Shown here one piece after another: positions 6,409-14,058 of a DNA stretch of 20,344 nt (the stretch's first letter is position 1; each line of letters begins with the position of its first letter). The stretch is from the NCBI GenBank assembly GCA_036278935.1, contig DASUKA010000023.1:1-20344 (forward strand). Direction: 5' to 3'. Below the pieces are notes generated by a model. The model searched no databases, was not told the origin of the DNA, and saw only the letters and a list, made by a program, of their open reading frames with translations. Source of the stretch: DASSNR01 sp036278935. GTDB lineage: Bacteria > Gemmatimonadota > Gemmatimonadetes > Gemmatimonadales > Gemmatimonadaceae. A program made the translations under genes and the position numbers.

Positions 6409-9116
6409 GCTCCTCGCCGGGCCTGCCTCCCCGCTCCTGGTCGCGCGCCGCTGAGCGCACGTTCAGCCACTGCCTGGGTCTCGTGCGGTGCATCGCCCCC
6501 ATCGTGCCCGCCGCCCGGCGCAGTGCGTGGGTGGCTGAATGGACGGGGGAGCTCTGGTATCGCCTCGCATCGCTCGACCGGGCCGGAACTCTCGATGCGC
6601 GTGCCTGCGCCTCCGTCCTCGCCCGCACCCTCGGAACCCTCCCGCACGCCCTCTGGATCCGGTGTGCCGACTGGAGTATCGACATGTTGATGCACGACCT
6701 CCGCTACGCGGTGCGGGTGAACGCGAAACGCCCCGCCTTCTCGCTCCTCGTGATCGCCATTCTCGCGGTCGGAATCGGCGCCACGAGCGCGATGTTCAGC
6801 ATCGTCAACTCGGTCGTGCTGGAACCGCTCCCCTACCCACAGGCGTCGCGGCTGGTGCGCGCGTCCAATGCGAACCGGTACGGAAACCAGGGGGCGATCT
6901 CGCGGGGCGACTTCCTCGATTATCAGTCGCGCAACCAGGTCTTCTCCTCCTTCGCGGCCTACACCTTCTTCGGCAGCGCCGTGCTCTCCGGCACCGCGGA
7001 ACCGGAGCGCGTGACGGCCCCCATGGTCACCGCCAATTTCTTCTCGACGCTCGGCGTGCAGCCGGTGCTGGGGCGGGCCTTCTCGCCGCAAGAGGAGGAC
7101 GGCCAGCATCAGGTTGCCATTCTCTCGTACGGCCTCTGGCAGCGCCGCTTTGGCGGTGATGCGCACGTGGTGGGCCGCACGATCACTGTCGACGGAAAGC
7201 CCACCGCGATCGTGGGAGTGATGCCGGCCGTCCTCGAGCGCACCTTCGACGGCCGGCTCTGGCTCCCCGCCGACATGCATGCTCCGGGGATGGAGACGAA
7301 TCGCCACGAGCACGCGTACTATGCCATCGGGCGGCTGCGCCCGGGCGTTACGCTCGCGCGGGCGCGCGCAGCGCTCGGCCCGATCAGCGCGCAACTCGCG
7401 GCCGCGTATCCCCTCGACCACGGCACCCATCTCTACATCCAGCCGTACCGCGACGTGGTGGTCGGACACGCGGCGCCGGTGCTGGCGGTGCTCCTCGGCG
7501 CGGTGGGGTTGGTGCTGCTCATCGCCTGCGCCAACGTGGCGAGTCTCATGCTCGCCCGTGGGACGGCGCGCGAATCGGAGATCGCCGTGCGCACGGCGCT
7601 CGGCGCCTCGCGCTCCGTGCTCGTGCGAGGGCTGATGACCGAGAGCCTGCTGCTTGGCGCCGCGGCCGGCGGCGCGGGACTGGTGCTGGCGTACCTGCTG
7701 GTGCGCGGCGTGCGAGCGGTGGCCGGCGGCATGCTTCCGCGCGCCGCCGAAGTGCACATCGACGGGCGCGCCCTGCTCTTCACGCTCGGGATCACGCTGC
7801 TCACGACGCTGGCCTTCGGGCTCGCGCCGGCGCTGCATGCCGCGCGGCGGAGTCTTGCGACGGCCATGCGGACGATGGGGCGGTCGTCCGGCTCGCGGCG
7901 TTCGCTGCGGGTGCGTGACGCGCTCGTGGTCGGTCAGGTGGCGCTCTCACTCGTGCTGCTCGCCGGCGCCGGACTGCTACTACGGAGTCTCTCGCGCGTG
8001 CGGCAGGTGGATCCGGGCTTCGATGCGTCGCATCTCCTCACGGCACAGATCCCGCTCCCCGCCGCGCGCTACGCCACGCGTGAGAGCGCCGATCTTTTCT
8101 GGACTCAGCTGCTGCAGCGTGTGCGCGCGCTGCCCGGCGTGACCGCGGCGGCGGGAACGGGCCACCTCCCGTTGCGGGGCGTGGGCGACGCCATGTACTA
8201 CGAGGAGGGGCATCCCCCGCTCTCCCTCGCGGATGCGCGGCTGGCGGAGCTGAACGTCGTGACCGACGGCTACTTCCACGCGATGCGAATTCCCATCATC
8301 ACCGGCCGGCCGCTCGGCGAGACCGAGCGGCGGATGGATGGCGTGCCCGCGGCGGGCACTGACAGTGTGAAGGGCGATGAGGTGGAAGGGGCCGTCGTCA
8401 TCAGCCGGCACATCGCGCAAGAACTCTTCCCGCATCAGAACCCGCTCGGTCGCCGACTGGTGATCGGATCGCAGCATGCGGAGGTCGTTGGCGTGGCAGG
8501 CGATGTGCACGGCCGCGGGCAAGCCGTCGCCGCGGACGACATGCTGTATCTCTCGCTGCATCAGCGGCGGAGCTTTCTCCCCCTGAGCCTGGTCGTGCGC
8601 GCGCGGGGCGACGCCAGCGCCCTCGCGCCGGCCATCCGCAACGTCCTGCATCAGCTCGACCCGACAGTGCCGCTCGCGGAAGTGACCACCATGGATGGGC
8701 TTCTGCACGATTCGTTGGCCGATACCTACTTCCGCACGCAGCTCCTGGGCGGCTTTGCGTTCATGGCGCTGGTGCTCGCGGTGGTCGGGCTGTACGGCGT
8801 GCTGGCGTACACGGTGCGCCAACGCGCACGGGAGATCGGCGTGCGCATGGCGCTCGGCGCACGGAGCACGGCCATCGTCAGCTCCGTGGTGCGCCGTGGC
8901 ATGCTGCTCGTCGGCACAGGCATCGCTCTGGGGCTGGCGGGCGCCCTGGCCGTGACCCGGCTGATCGGCGGGCTGCTCTTCGACGTGGGGAGCACCGACC
9001 CGGTGGTACTGGCGGCGGTCACGGCGACGTTGCTCGTCGCCGGACTCGCGGCATGCACGGTCCCGGCGTGGCGCGCCATGCGCATCGATCCGGTCATCGC
9101 GCTCCGCGAGGAGTGA
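6405..9116 (+). CDS. ADOP-family (MacB/FtsX-like) permease coupled to PadR
   Basis: A 903-residue permease of the same general design as the one at 1912-4629. The first helix is about 110-135, then a periplasmic MacB-type domain, an FtsX cluster from about 357, a second periplasmic domain and a terminal FtsX cluster from about 783 with the signature RAREIGVRMALGA. Residues 1-93 are an extra N-terminal segment, rich in Arg/Trp/Ala (AWVAEWTGELWYRL at 41-54), which does not resemble the acidic prefix of the other permease. The ATGA overlap with the PadR stop supports this start, although an internal ATG at 6684 would give the minimal permease core. No ATPase lies nearby. Export of a peptide, lipid or drug is possible but unproven. 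Confidence 0.88.
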   Translation: MSSSPGLPPRSWSRAAERTFSHCLGLVRCIAPIVPAARRSAWVAEWTGELWYRLASLDRAGTLDARACASVLARTLGTLPHALWIRCADWSIDMLMHDLRYAVRVNAKRPAFSLLVIAILAVGIGATSAMFSIVNSVVLEPLPYPQASRLVRASNANRYGNQGAISRGDFLDYQSRNQVFSSFAAYTFFGSAVLSGTAEPERVTAPMVTANFFSTLGVQPVLGRAFSPQEEDGQHQVAILSYGLWQRRFGGDAHVVGRTITVDGKPTAIVGVMPAVLERTFDGRLWLPADMHAPGMETNRHEHAYYAIGRLRPGVTLARARAALGPISAQLAAAYPLDHGTHLYIQPYRDVVVGHAAPVLAVLLGAVGLVLLIACANVASLMLARGTARESEIAVRTALGASRSVLVRGLMTESLLLGAAAGGAGLVLAYLLVRGVRAVAGGMLPRAAEVHIDGRALLFTLGITLLTTLAFGLAPALHAARRSLATAMRTMGRSSGSRRSLRVRDALVVGQVALSLVLLAGAGLLLRSLSRVRQVDPGFDASHLLTAQIPLPAARYATRESADLFWTQLLQRVRALPGVTAAAGTGHLPLRGVGDAMYYEEGHPPLSLADARLAELNVVTDGYFHAMRIPIITGRPLGETERRMDGVPAAGTDSVKGDEVEGAVVISRHIAQELFPHQNPLGRRLVIGSQHAEVVGVAGDVHGRGQAVAADDMLYLSLHQRRSFLPLSLVVRARGDASALAPAIRNVLHQLDPTVPLAEVTTMDGLLHDSLADTYFRTQLLGGFAFMALVLAVVGLYGVLAYTVRQRAREIGVRMALGARSTAIVSSVVRRGMLLVGTGIALGLAGALAVTRLIGGLLFDVGSTDPVVLAAVTATLLVAGLAACTVPAWRAMRIDPVIALREE

Positions 9117-9133
9117 CCGGAACGCTCGCGTCC

Positions 9134-9153
9134 GCGCCGCGCCGGTGCGGCGC
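9134..9153. terminator. Hairpin after the ADOP operon
   Basis: GCGCCGC-N6-GCGGCGC (9134-9140 and 9147-9153), 18 nt after the permease stop. It is short, GC-only and has no T-tract. It sits in a 220-bp gap that otherwise holds only the leader of the lipoprotein gene, so termination is plausible but not certain. Confidence 0.4.
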
Positions 9154-9228
9154 CGTGTGACGATGGGTGACGTGCGATGATCGGCGGCGCGGCGGTCGGC
9201 ATACTGATTCGTTGCCCAGTCTGCGTAC

Positions 9229-9256
9229 TTGACGCCGCCTCCCCAACCGGTACTTT
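9229..9256 (+). promoter_or_regulatory. Weak promoter candidate for the lipoprotein gene
   Basis: TTGACG (9229-9234), 16-nt spacer, TACTTT (9251-9256). The -35 is good and the -10 is poor. The transcript would have a leader of about 70 nt ending in a strong AGGAGG. Confidence 0.35.
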
Positions 9257-9325
9257 CGCCCTTACCAAGAAAAATCCGGCGGCTCTCCGCCGAGGGGCAC
9301 CGCCGCAGACTGTATTCCCGTGCTC

Positions 9326-9331
9326 AGGAGG
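9326..9331 (+). promoter_or_regulatory. Ribosome binding site deciding the lipoprotein start
   Basis: A perfect AGGAGG lies 5 nt before the ATG at 9337. It selects this start over an in-frame ATG at 9229, which would add 36 residues before the lipoprotein signal and overlap the promoter candidate. Confidence 0.8.
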
Positions 9332-9336
9332 TTCGT

Positions 9337-10200
9337 ATGCGGGGTCATGTGGCTCGCCGAGGGACGGCGGGCCTGCTCGCCAGCGTCGTTTTCCTGGCCG
9401 CGTGCGGCCCGGATTCCCCAAGTACCACGGGCGTCGCGCCTGACGCCGGACTCTCGCTCGCACGTGCGGGATACCACCAGGCCGGCGTCCATCGTCAGTA
9501 CGGGCCGCCCGTGCAGGTGGGAAATGGGCAGGCGCGCGCCTACGTCGTGGTGGACGCCAAGCACCACCAGGCGCCGCTCGAGCTGGGCATCGCGCTCACC
9601 CCGGGGGTGCTCGACGCCGCGGGGCTACCGACTACCCAGATGTCGTACGCGTACCTGCTGCCACTCCCGCACTTCGTGCCAGCGCCGTACCAGGTGATCG
9701 AGCTCGACTGGAATCCCATGGGGCACCCGCCACCGGGCATCTACACGTTTCCCCACTTCGACTTCCACTTCTACACCATTTCGCTGGCCGAGCGGAATTC
9801 CATCGTCCCGAGCAATCCGGACTTCGCGGCGGAAGCGGATAATCTCCCCACGGGCGACTTCGTGCCTGTGCCGTACATGCCGCTCACGGGCCCCGGACTC
9901 CAGCCCCACGATGTGGCCGTCCCGCAGATGGGCGTGCACTGGTTCAACCCGCTGTCGCCGGAATTCAACGGGCAGCCGTTCACGCAGACGTTCATCTACG
10001 GCTCCTGGAACGGCCGCATGACCTTCTTCGAGCCGATGATCACGCTCGCCTACCTGCAGACGAAGCCGAACACGACGACGTCCATCCCCGTGCCTCTGCA
10101 GTACCCTGAGGCCGGATACTTCCCGACCGCGTACAAGGTGACCTACGACGCGCAGGCCAAGGAGTACCGCGTGGCGCTGATCGACTTCCAGAAGCGCTGA
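9337..10200 (+). CDS. Secreted lipoprotein, DUF5602/TTHB210-like
   Basis: A 287-residue protein. Residues 1-23 form a lipoprotein signal: basic start, hydrophobic stretch and lipobox LAAC with Cys23 as the lipidated residue. A flexible Ser/Thr/Pro linker and an Ala/Gly/His-rich region follow. The core contains a proline- and histidine-rich motif, GHPPPGIYTFPHFDFHFYTIS at about 129-149, with His130, His140 and His144. This motif resembles proteins annotated DUF5602/TTHB210-like. Spaced histidines with Asp suggest metal binding, but no function is established. A later stretch (MGVHWFNPLSPEFNGQPFTQTF) also looks conserved. The protein would be exported and anchored by lipid, in the outer or inner membrane. 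The start is fixed by a perfect ribosome binding site. The gene appears monocistronic, followed by the long repeat-bearing gap. Confidence 0.8.
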   Translation: MRGHVARRGTAGLLASVVFLAACGPDSPSTTGVAPDAGLSLARAGYHQAGVHRQYGPPVQVGNGQARAYVVVDAKHHQAPLELGIALTPGVLDAAGLPTTQMSYAYLLPLPHFVPAPYQVIELDWNPMGHPPPGIYTFPHFDFHFYTISLAERNSIVPSNPDFAAEADNLPTGDFVPVPYMPLTGPGLQPHDVAVPQMGVHWFNPLSPEFNGQPFTQTFIYGSWNGRMTFFEPMITLAYLQTKPNTTTSIPVPLQYPEAGYFPTAYKVTYDAQAKEYRVALIDFQKR

Positions 10201-10204
10201 GCGA

Positions 10205-10430
10205 CGGCCGGGGTTTCACCACAACGCAGCGGCCGGGGTGCACCACAGAGACACAGAGAGCACAGAGAAAGCGATTGGGGGAGGTGGGGGAAAGAGTTTG
10301 GGGGAAGGCCTGGAACCGTGAGGCCCCATGGTTCCAGGCCTTCCCAATTCCGCCAACTCTCATGGGAAACTCCCATCGGTTTTCCTCTGTGTCCTCCGTG
10401 CCTCCGTGGTGGATCTGCCTTTGTGGTGCG
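10205..10430. repeat. Nested inverted-repeat element (CACAGAG type)
   Basis: This fills most of the 391-bp gene-free stretch 10201-10591. From outside in: CACCACAACGCAG (10217-10229) faces CTGCCTTTGTGGTG (10415-10428). A CACCACAGAGACACAGAG arm (10241-10270) faces TTTCCTCTGTGTCCTCCGTG...GTGGTG (10381-10411). The core is a perfect 16-bp palindrome GGGAAGGCCTGGAACC / GGTTCCAGGCCTTCCC (10302-10317 and 10330-10345) with a 12-nt loop. CGGCCGGGGT occurs twice on the left flank (10205-10214, 10230-10239), each time followed by CACCACA. A smaller hairpin ATGGGA-AAC-TCCCAT lies right of the core. CACAGAG-type repeats of this look recur in many bacterial genomes and are often mis-called as small proteins. 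Base composition differs from the neighbours. No transposase is present. Confidence 0.75.
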
Positions 10431-10591
10431 ACACAATTGAACGGGACTCGACCGTGCCGGGAACAAGCACGCGCGCACGCCGATTCGTTGAGAGCATTGC
10501 GAACGTCGCTGCGCCATGCTCATTTCCCTCCCGATCGGCCGTTCCGCGCGATCGCCACTCCACAACTCTCCTTTCACGAGGGCTGCCCCAG

Positions 10592-11383
10592 ATGCTGCTG
10601 GCCACCCGTCGCGCCCATCGGTGCACCGGCCTTGTCGTCTTCCTCCTCGCGACGATTCTCATCGCCGCGCCCCGCCCCGCCGCCGCCCAAGGCCAGCCCC
10701 GGAAGTTCGAGAACCTGAAATATTTCCCTAAGGACATCCCCCGCGACTCCCTGCTCAGTCACATGCACGGGTTCACTCGCGCCCTTGGCGTGCGCTGCCA
10801 GTTCTGCCACGTGGAGGACACCACCGCCAGGGCACAGGGCGGTCGGGAGCGGCTCATCTTCAAGCTCGATGATAAGCCCACCAAGCGCAAAGCGCGCTTC
10901 ATGCTTCGCATGGTGGACAGCCTGAACAACGTGGTGCTGGCCAAGCTCCCCGACCGGAGCAACCCACCGGTGATGATCCAGTGCGTGACCTGCCACCGCG
11001 GGTCGCCGTATCCGCAAACGCTGGCCACCGTGCTCACGGAGGCGGACCACAAATACGGCGTCGACTCCGCGGTCGCCCGCTACAAGATGCTGCGCGAGGA
11101 CATGGTGTCCGGGCGCTACGATTTCAGCGAAGCCTCGCTTACCGAGATTGCGGAGACGCTGGGCGCGCAGGGGAAGACGGCGGACGCGATCGCGCTGCTG
11201 CAGCTGAACCAGCAGTACAACCCGAACTCCGCGAACATCGACTTCGCCATGGCGGAGCTCTACCGGCAGAGCGGCAACGAGGATCGGGCGATCGCCGAAT
11301 ACCGCATGGTGCTGCAAAAGCGCCCGAACGACCGGCGCGCGATGCAGCGGCTGCGCCAGCTCGGAGCGGGCACGGAGCACTGA
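10592..11383 (+). CDS. Exported diheme cytochrome, reaction-centre cytochrome c family, TPR-like tail
   Basis: A 263-residue protein with a Sec signal peptide (residues 1 to about 33: basic start, hydrophobic core, ending near PAAAQ). Two c-type heme sites are present, CQFCH (69-73) and CVTCH (131-135). The spacing and surroundings (HGFTRALGVRCQFCHVED; a helix, then PPVMIQCVTCHRGSPYPQ) match the short members of the photosynthetic reaction-centre cytochrome c subunit family common in non-phototrophic Acidobacteriota and Gemmatimonadota. Classic subunits carry four hemes; this has two. Methionines such as Met58, eleven residues before the first heme Cys, may be axial ligands. Residues about 181-260 form a helical repeat region like TPRs, suggesting a partner protein. 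It would act as a periplasmic electron carrier. The open frame continues upstream into the repeat element, but those codons are not credible because the signal peptide begins at this ATG. Confidence 0.85.
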   Translation: MLLATRRAHRCTGLVVFLLATILIAAPRPAAAQGQPRKFENLKYFPKDIPRDSLLSHMHGFTRALGVRCQFCHVEDTTARAQGGRERLIFKLDDKPTKRKARFMLRMVDSLNNVVLAKLPDRSNPPVMIQCVTCHRGSPYPQTLATVLTEADHKYGVDSAVARYKMLREDMVSGRYDFSEASLTEIAETLGAQGKTADAIALLQLNQQYNPNSANIDFAMAELYRQSGNEDRAIAEYRMVLQKRPNDRRAMQRLRQLGAGTEH

Positions 11384-11394
11384 CGCTCGGCGGG

Positions 11395-11414
11395 CCTGCG
11401 GCGCGCGCCGCAGG
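11395..11414. terminator. Hairpin after the cytochrome gene
   Basis: CCTGCGGC-GCGC-GCCGCAGG (11395-11402 and 11407-11414), 11 nt past the cytochrome stop, without a T-tract. It separates the cytochrome from the ferritin-like gene that begins 122 nt later on the same strand. Confidence 0.5.
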
Positions 11415-11535
11415 ACAATCGACACCGTGCGGATCGCGGGGTACGTACCATGCGGAGTGTCCTCCGATACACTCAACATCGTGCCGGCCGCCGGGCACGC
11501 TCGTGCACCTCACCCGTCCCGCGGAGTCGAACTTC

Positions 11536-12084
11536 ATGTCCACCAGACGCGCCAACGCCCGCGAATTGATCAGCGGACTGAACGAGGATCTCGCCTACGA
11601 GTACGCCTCGGTCATCCAGTACCGCACCTACGCCAGCACGCTGCGCGGGCCGCACCGCCTCACCCTCCGCCCGATGTTCGCCGGTGAGATCCCCGACGAG
11701 CTCGCGCATGCCGGCTTGCTCGCGGACGCGATCACGGCGCAGGGCGGGCGGCCGACCACGCAGCCGGCATCGGTGCCATCCGCCCGGGCGCCCATGGAGA
11801 TGCTGGAACAGGCGCTGCAAGCGGAGCGCGCGGCGATCGCGCGCTACGTGGAGCGCCGCGAGCAGGCCGCGGCCGTCGGCGAACATGGACTCGCGGTGGA
11901 CCTGGATACCGTGATTGCCGACGAGACGCGGCATCGCGACGAGATGCAGCTGCTGCTGGAGGACTGGGACGAAGGCACGCGCGCGCGGGAGAGTGCGCCC
12001 GGACGCACGCGCCACGAATCGGCGCGCCGCCGTCCGGCGACCGCCGATGAGCGCAGCATGGCGGCCAAGGCGCCGTCGCCATGA
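11536..12084 (+). CDS. Ferritin-like di-iron four-helix protein
   Basis: A 182-residue protein. The first ~145 residues form a ferritin-like four-helix bundle with a full set of di-iron ligands at the expected places: Glu22 (helix A), Glu55-x-x-His58 (helix B), Glu97 (helix C) and Glu130-x-x-His133 (helix D). The tail (146-182) is basic, Arg/Ala/Ser-rich and probably disordered. Families of this shape store iron, detoxify peroxide, or act as rubrerythrin/Dps-like proteins; sequence alone does not decide. There is no rubredoxin domain and no obvious Dps ferroxidase arrangement across a dimer. GGAG at 11523-11526 lies 9 nt before the ATG. The stop overlaps the next ATG (ATGA, 12081-12084), so the two genes are translationally coupled. 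Confidence 0.82.
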   Translation: MSTRRANARELISGLNEDLAYEYASVIQYRTYASTLRGPHRLTLRPMFAGEIPDELAHAGLLADAITAQGGRPTTQPASVPSARAPMEMLEQALQAERAAIARYVERREQAAAVGEHGLAVDLDTVIADETRHRDEMQLLLEDWDEGTRARESAPGRTRHESARRRPATADERSMAAKAPSP

Positions 12085-12482
12085 GAGATACCGAGCAGCA
12101 GTCATGGCACCGGCGCGTAGACGCCAACTGGCCCGGCGTCCGTATCACGCACGCGGAGGTCGAGCCGCCGCGCGGCGGCGGGGAATCCCGTCCGCTCCTG
12201 CGCGCCGCCGTGGAGCTCGGCACGCTGCTTCCGGCGGACGTGCAGGTGGAAGCGGCCGGCTCCAGCGGCAAGCCCACCGAGACGCAGGCGGTGCGGATGT
12301 GGAGCGCGGGACGGTATCGCGAGGGCGTGTTCGTCTTCGAGGCGACCGTGCACCGCCAGGTTGCCGGCAGCGAATCGCTCGTCGTGCAGGTGCGCCCCGC
12401 CCGCGGCTATGACTTGCCGCCTGTCGCGGCGCCGCTCGACGCCAGCGCACAACGCGCGCGTGGCGGCGGCCCGGCGGACTAG
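12081..12482 (+). CDS. Small protein resembling alpha-glucan phosphorylase C-terminal domain
   Basis: A 133-residue protein without a signal peptide or membrane helix. The central part, from NWPGVRITHAEVEPP (16-30) through VELGTLLPADVQVEA to a closing SLVVQVRPARGY, has the pattern of the beta-rich domain at the C-terminus of bacterial alpha-glucan/maltodextrin phosphorylases of the DUF3417-bearing type. There the same W..VR, LG.L.P.DV.VE and V(R/Q)VRP elements occur in that order. Only this module is present, with none of the phosphorylase catalytic domain or pyridoxal-phosphate lysine site. The role is unknown; a carbohydrate-binding or protein-docking role is possible. The relation is from memory of the family pattern, so it is tentative. 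The gene overlaps the ferritin-like gene by 4 nt and ends in the convergent hairpin region before the serine hydrolase. Confidence 0.7.
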   Translation: MRDTEQQSWHRRVDANWPGVRITHAEVEPPRGGGESRPLLRAAVELGTLLPADVQVEAAGSSGKPTETQAVRMWSAGRYREGVFVFEATVHRQVAGSESLVVQVRPARGYDLPPVAAPLDASAQRARGGGPAD

Positions 12483-12500
12483 GCGGAGAGAGCGCGCGCC

Positions 12501-12531
12501 TGACCGCGGCGCCCGTTCCCCGCCGCGGTCA
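12501..12531. terminator. Bidirectional hairpin between convergent genes
   Basis: Perfect 11-bp inverted repeat TGACCGCGGCG / CGCCGCGGTCA (12501-12511 and 12521-12531) with a 9-nt loop, in the 46-bp gap between convergent genes. The minus-strand TGA stop of the serine hydrolase (12531-12529) is the outermost part of the stem. No T-tract. Confidence 0.6.
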
Positions 12532-13944
12532 TTCCACCGGCGCCACCTGGTACTGCTCCAGCATCCCGCCGGGGCGCTCGTACGTCCAGACGCGCAGCGT
12601 GCGGTGCGCGAAGCGCACGCGGTAGACCCGCTCCAGCATCCCGCCGCGCTCGGCTTGCGACGTCTGGGTGAACGATTCCGGCGCCCCCAGCGCCCCCAGC
12701 GTCGACGCGAAATCGTGCAGCGCCTGCGCGCTGAAATACGCGTTCGCGTCGGGAGTGAAGAGCGAGCGGTCGATCGTGCCGTGCTGCAGCCCCACGAAGA
12801 TCCCCCATGCGCGCGCCGTGCGGCGCTGCGTGTCGGCGTCCTGCTTGGTGAAGAGCACCTGCGCGACATCCCGGGCAATCGCGCCAGCGGCCGGGGCGGC
12901 ATCCTGGTTGGTGAGCACGGCCACCGCCGCGCTGTCGTCGGGAAAGACCATGTTCTCGGCCGTGAAGCCTGACACCTCGCCGCTGTGCGAGATGGCGCGG
13001 TGGCCGCTCACCATCCCCACATCCACGCCCAGCCCGTATCCGGTGCTCACGCCGTCGCGCAGGAGCACCGTCGTCTCCATGGCGCGATAGGACGCGGGCT
13101 GGAGCAGCGACTCATCGATGAGCGAGATGTCCCAGCGCGCGAGGTCGCTTGCCGTCATGGCCAGCTCGCCGGCGCCGTACATCCACCCCGGCCCCGTGGA
13201 CGGCGAAGGACGCAGCGGGCCGAGGCCATAGCGCATGTACCCCACTGTCCTGACCGACAAGGGGCCTTTCGCGTCGTAGTCCACCGCGCTCTGAATCCTG
13301 AGCGGCTCGAGAATCCGCGTGCGAATGAACTGGAAGAAGGGCATCCCGCTCACCTTCTGGACGATGAGCGCGGCGATTTCGAAGTTGGTGTTGCTATATT
13401 GCCATCGGGTGCCAGGAGTGAAGTCCAGCGGCTGCTTCGCCCAGTGATCGAGAATGCGCTGTGGCGTGGTGGGCTTCTCCATTGCCGGCGGCACGTAGTC
13501 CTGCGGCCAGAAGTCCTGGTATCCTGAGGTATGGGAGAGCAGCTCGCGAATGGTGACATCCTTGCCGCGGGTCAGACCTGGGATGAATCGCGATACCGGA
13601 TCGTTGAGCGAGAGCTTTCCCTCCTGCTGGAGCATGAGCACGGCGGCGGCTGTGAACTGTTTGCTGATCGAGCCGAGCGCATACGGCATCGCCGCCGTCG
13701 CCGGGAGACGGGGGGAGAGTCTGGCCGCGCCGTAGGCGTGTGCATATACTACACGACCACCTCTCACGACGGCCACCGAAGCGCTGGGGACGCCGGTGGC
13801 CGTCAGAACCGCGGAGGCAATCGAGTCGACCGCTGCGTTGAGGCGCGCGCCGGCTGACTCCTCCTGGGCATTCGCGGAGTGAGGGCGCGCCATGATGGCC
13901 ATGGCAGCGAGCGACAGGGCGGCGAGTGAAAGGCGAGCGGGCAT
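12529..13944 (-). CDS. Secreted serine hydrolase, class C beta-lactamase / penicillin-binding fold
   Basis: A 471-residue protein with a signal peptide (residues 1 to about 27, ending HSANAQ). All three motifs of the serine beta-lactamase/DD-peptidase fold are intact: Ser92-Ile-Ser-Lys95 (nucleophile and general base), Tyr183-Ser-Asn185, and His320-Ser-Gly322 in place of KTG. This combination is typical of class C-like esterases, D-aminopeptidases and FmtA/EstB-type enzymes, so true beta-lactamase activity should not be assumed. About 100 C-terminal residues after the hydrolase domain form a separate domain, as in many 'serine hydrolase' proteins of soil bacteria. The ATG at 13944 was chosen because the signal peptide begins there; a frame open up to 14079 adds an implausible N-terminus. 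The gene is divergent from the histidine kinase (247-bp gap). Confidence 0.88.
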   Translation of the reverse strand: MPARLSLAALSLAAMAIMARPHSANAQEESAGARLNAAVDSIASAVLTATGVPSASVAVVRGGRVVYAHAYGAARLSPRLPATAAMPYALGSISKQFTAAAVLMLQQEGKLSLNDPVSRFIPGLTRGKDVTIRELLSHTSGYQDFWPQDYVPPAMEKPTTPQRILDHWAKQPLDFTPGTRWQYSNTNFEIAALIVQKVSGMPFFQFIRTRILEPLRIQSAVDYDAKGPLSVRTVGYMRYGLGPLRPSPSTGPGWMYGAGELAMTASDLARWDISLIDESLLQPASYRAMETTVLLRDGVSTGYGLGVDVGMVSGHRAISHSGEVSGFTAENMVFPDDSAAVAVLTNQDAAPAAGAIARDVAQVLFTKQDADTQRRTARAWGIFVGLQHGTIDRSLFTPDANAYFSAQALHDFASTLGALGAPESFTQTSQAERGGMLERVYRVRFAHRTLRVWTYERPGGMLEQYQVAPVE

Positions 13945-14058
13945 GGGACGGTGGGAAGTATGCTGGCGACCGGATGACAGGGAGCGGACAGTTGGCGCGG
14001 GGTCGGTGGGCACCCTGGCGAACAGCACAACAATGTCGCGCGAATTCCGGGAGCGCCA

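Noticed and set aside
6354..7838. 494-codon minus-strand open frame opposite the second permease
   Set aside because: Product is Arg/Glu/His-rich with no domain; the plus strand carries the coupled PadR-permease genes.
10040..10577. Small ORFs in the CACAGAG repeat region (products such as LCALCVSVVHP)
   Set aside because: Such peptides are typical spurious translations of this repeat type and have no ribosome sites or conservation evidence.
10328..10591. 88-codon N-terminal extension of the cytochrome through the repeat element
   Set aside because: The extension translates part of the inverted repeat and precedes a normal signal peptide at the 10592 ATG.
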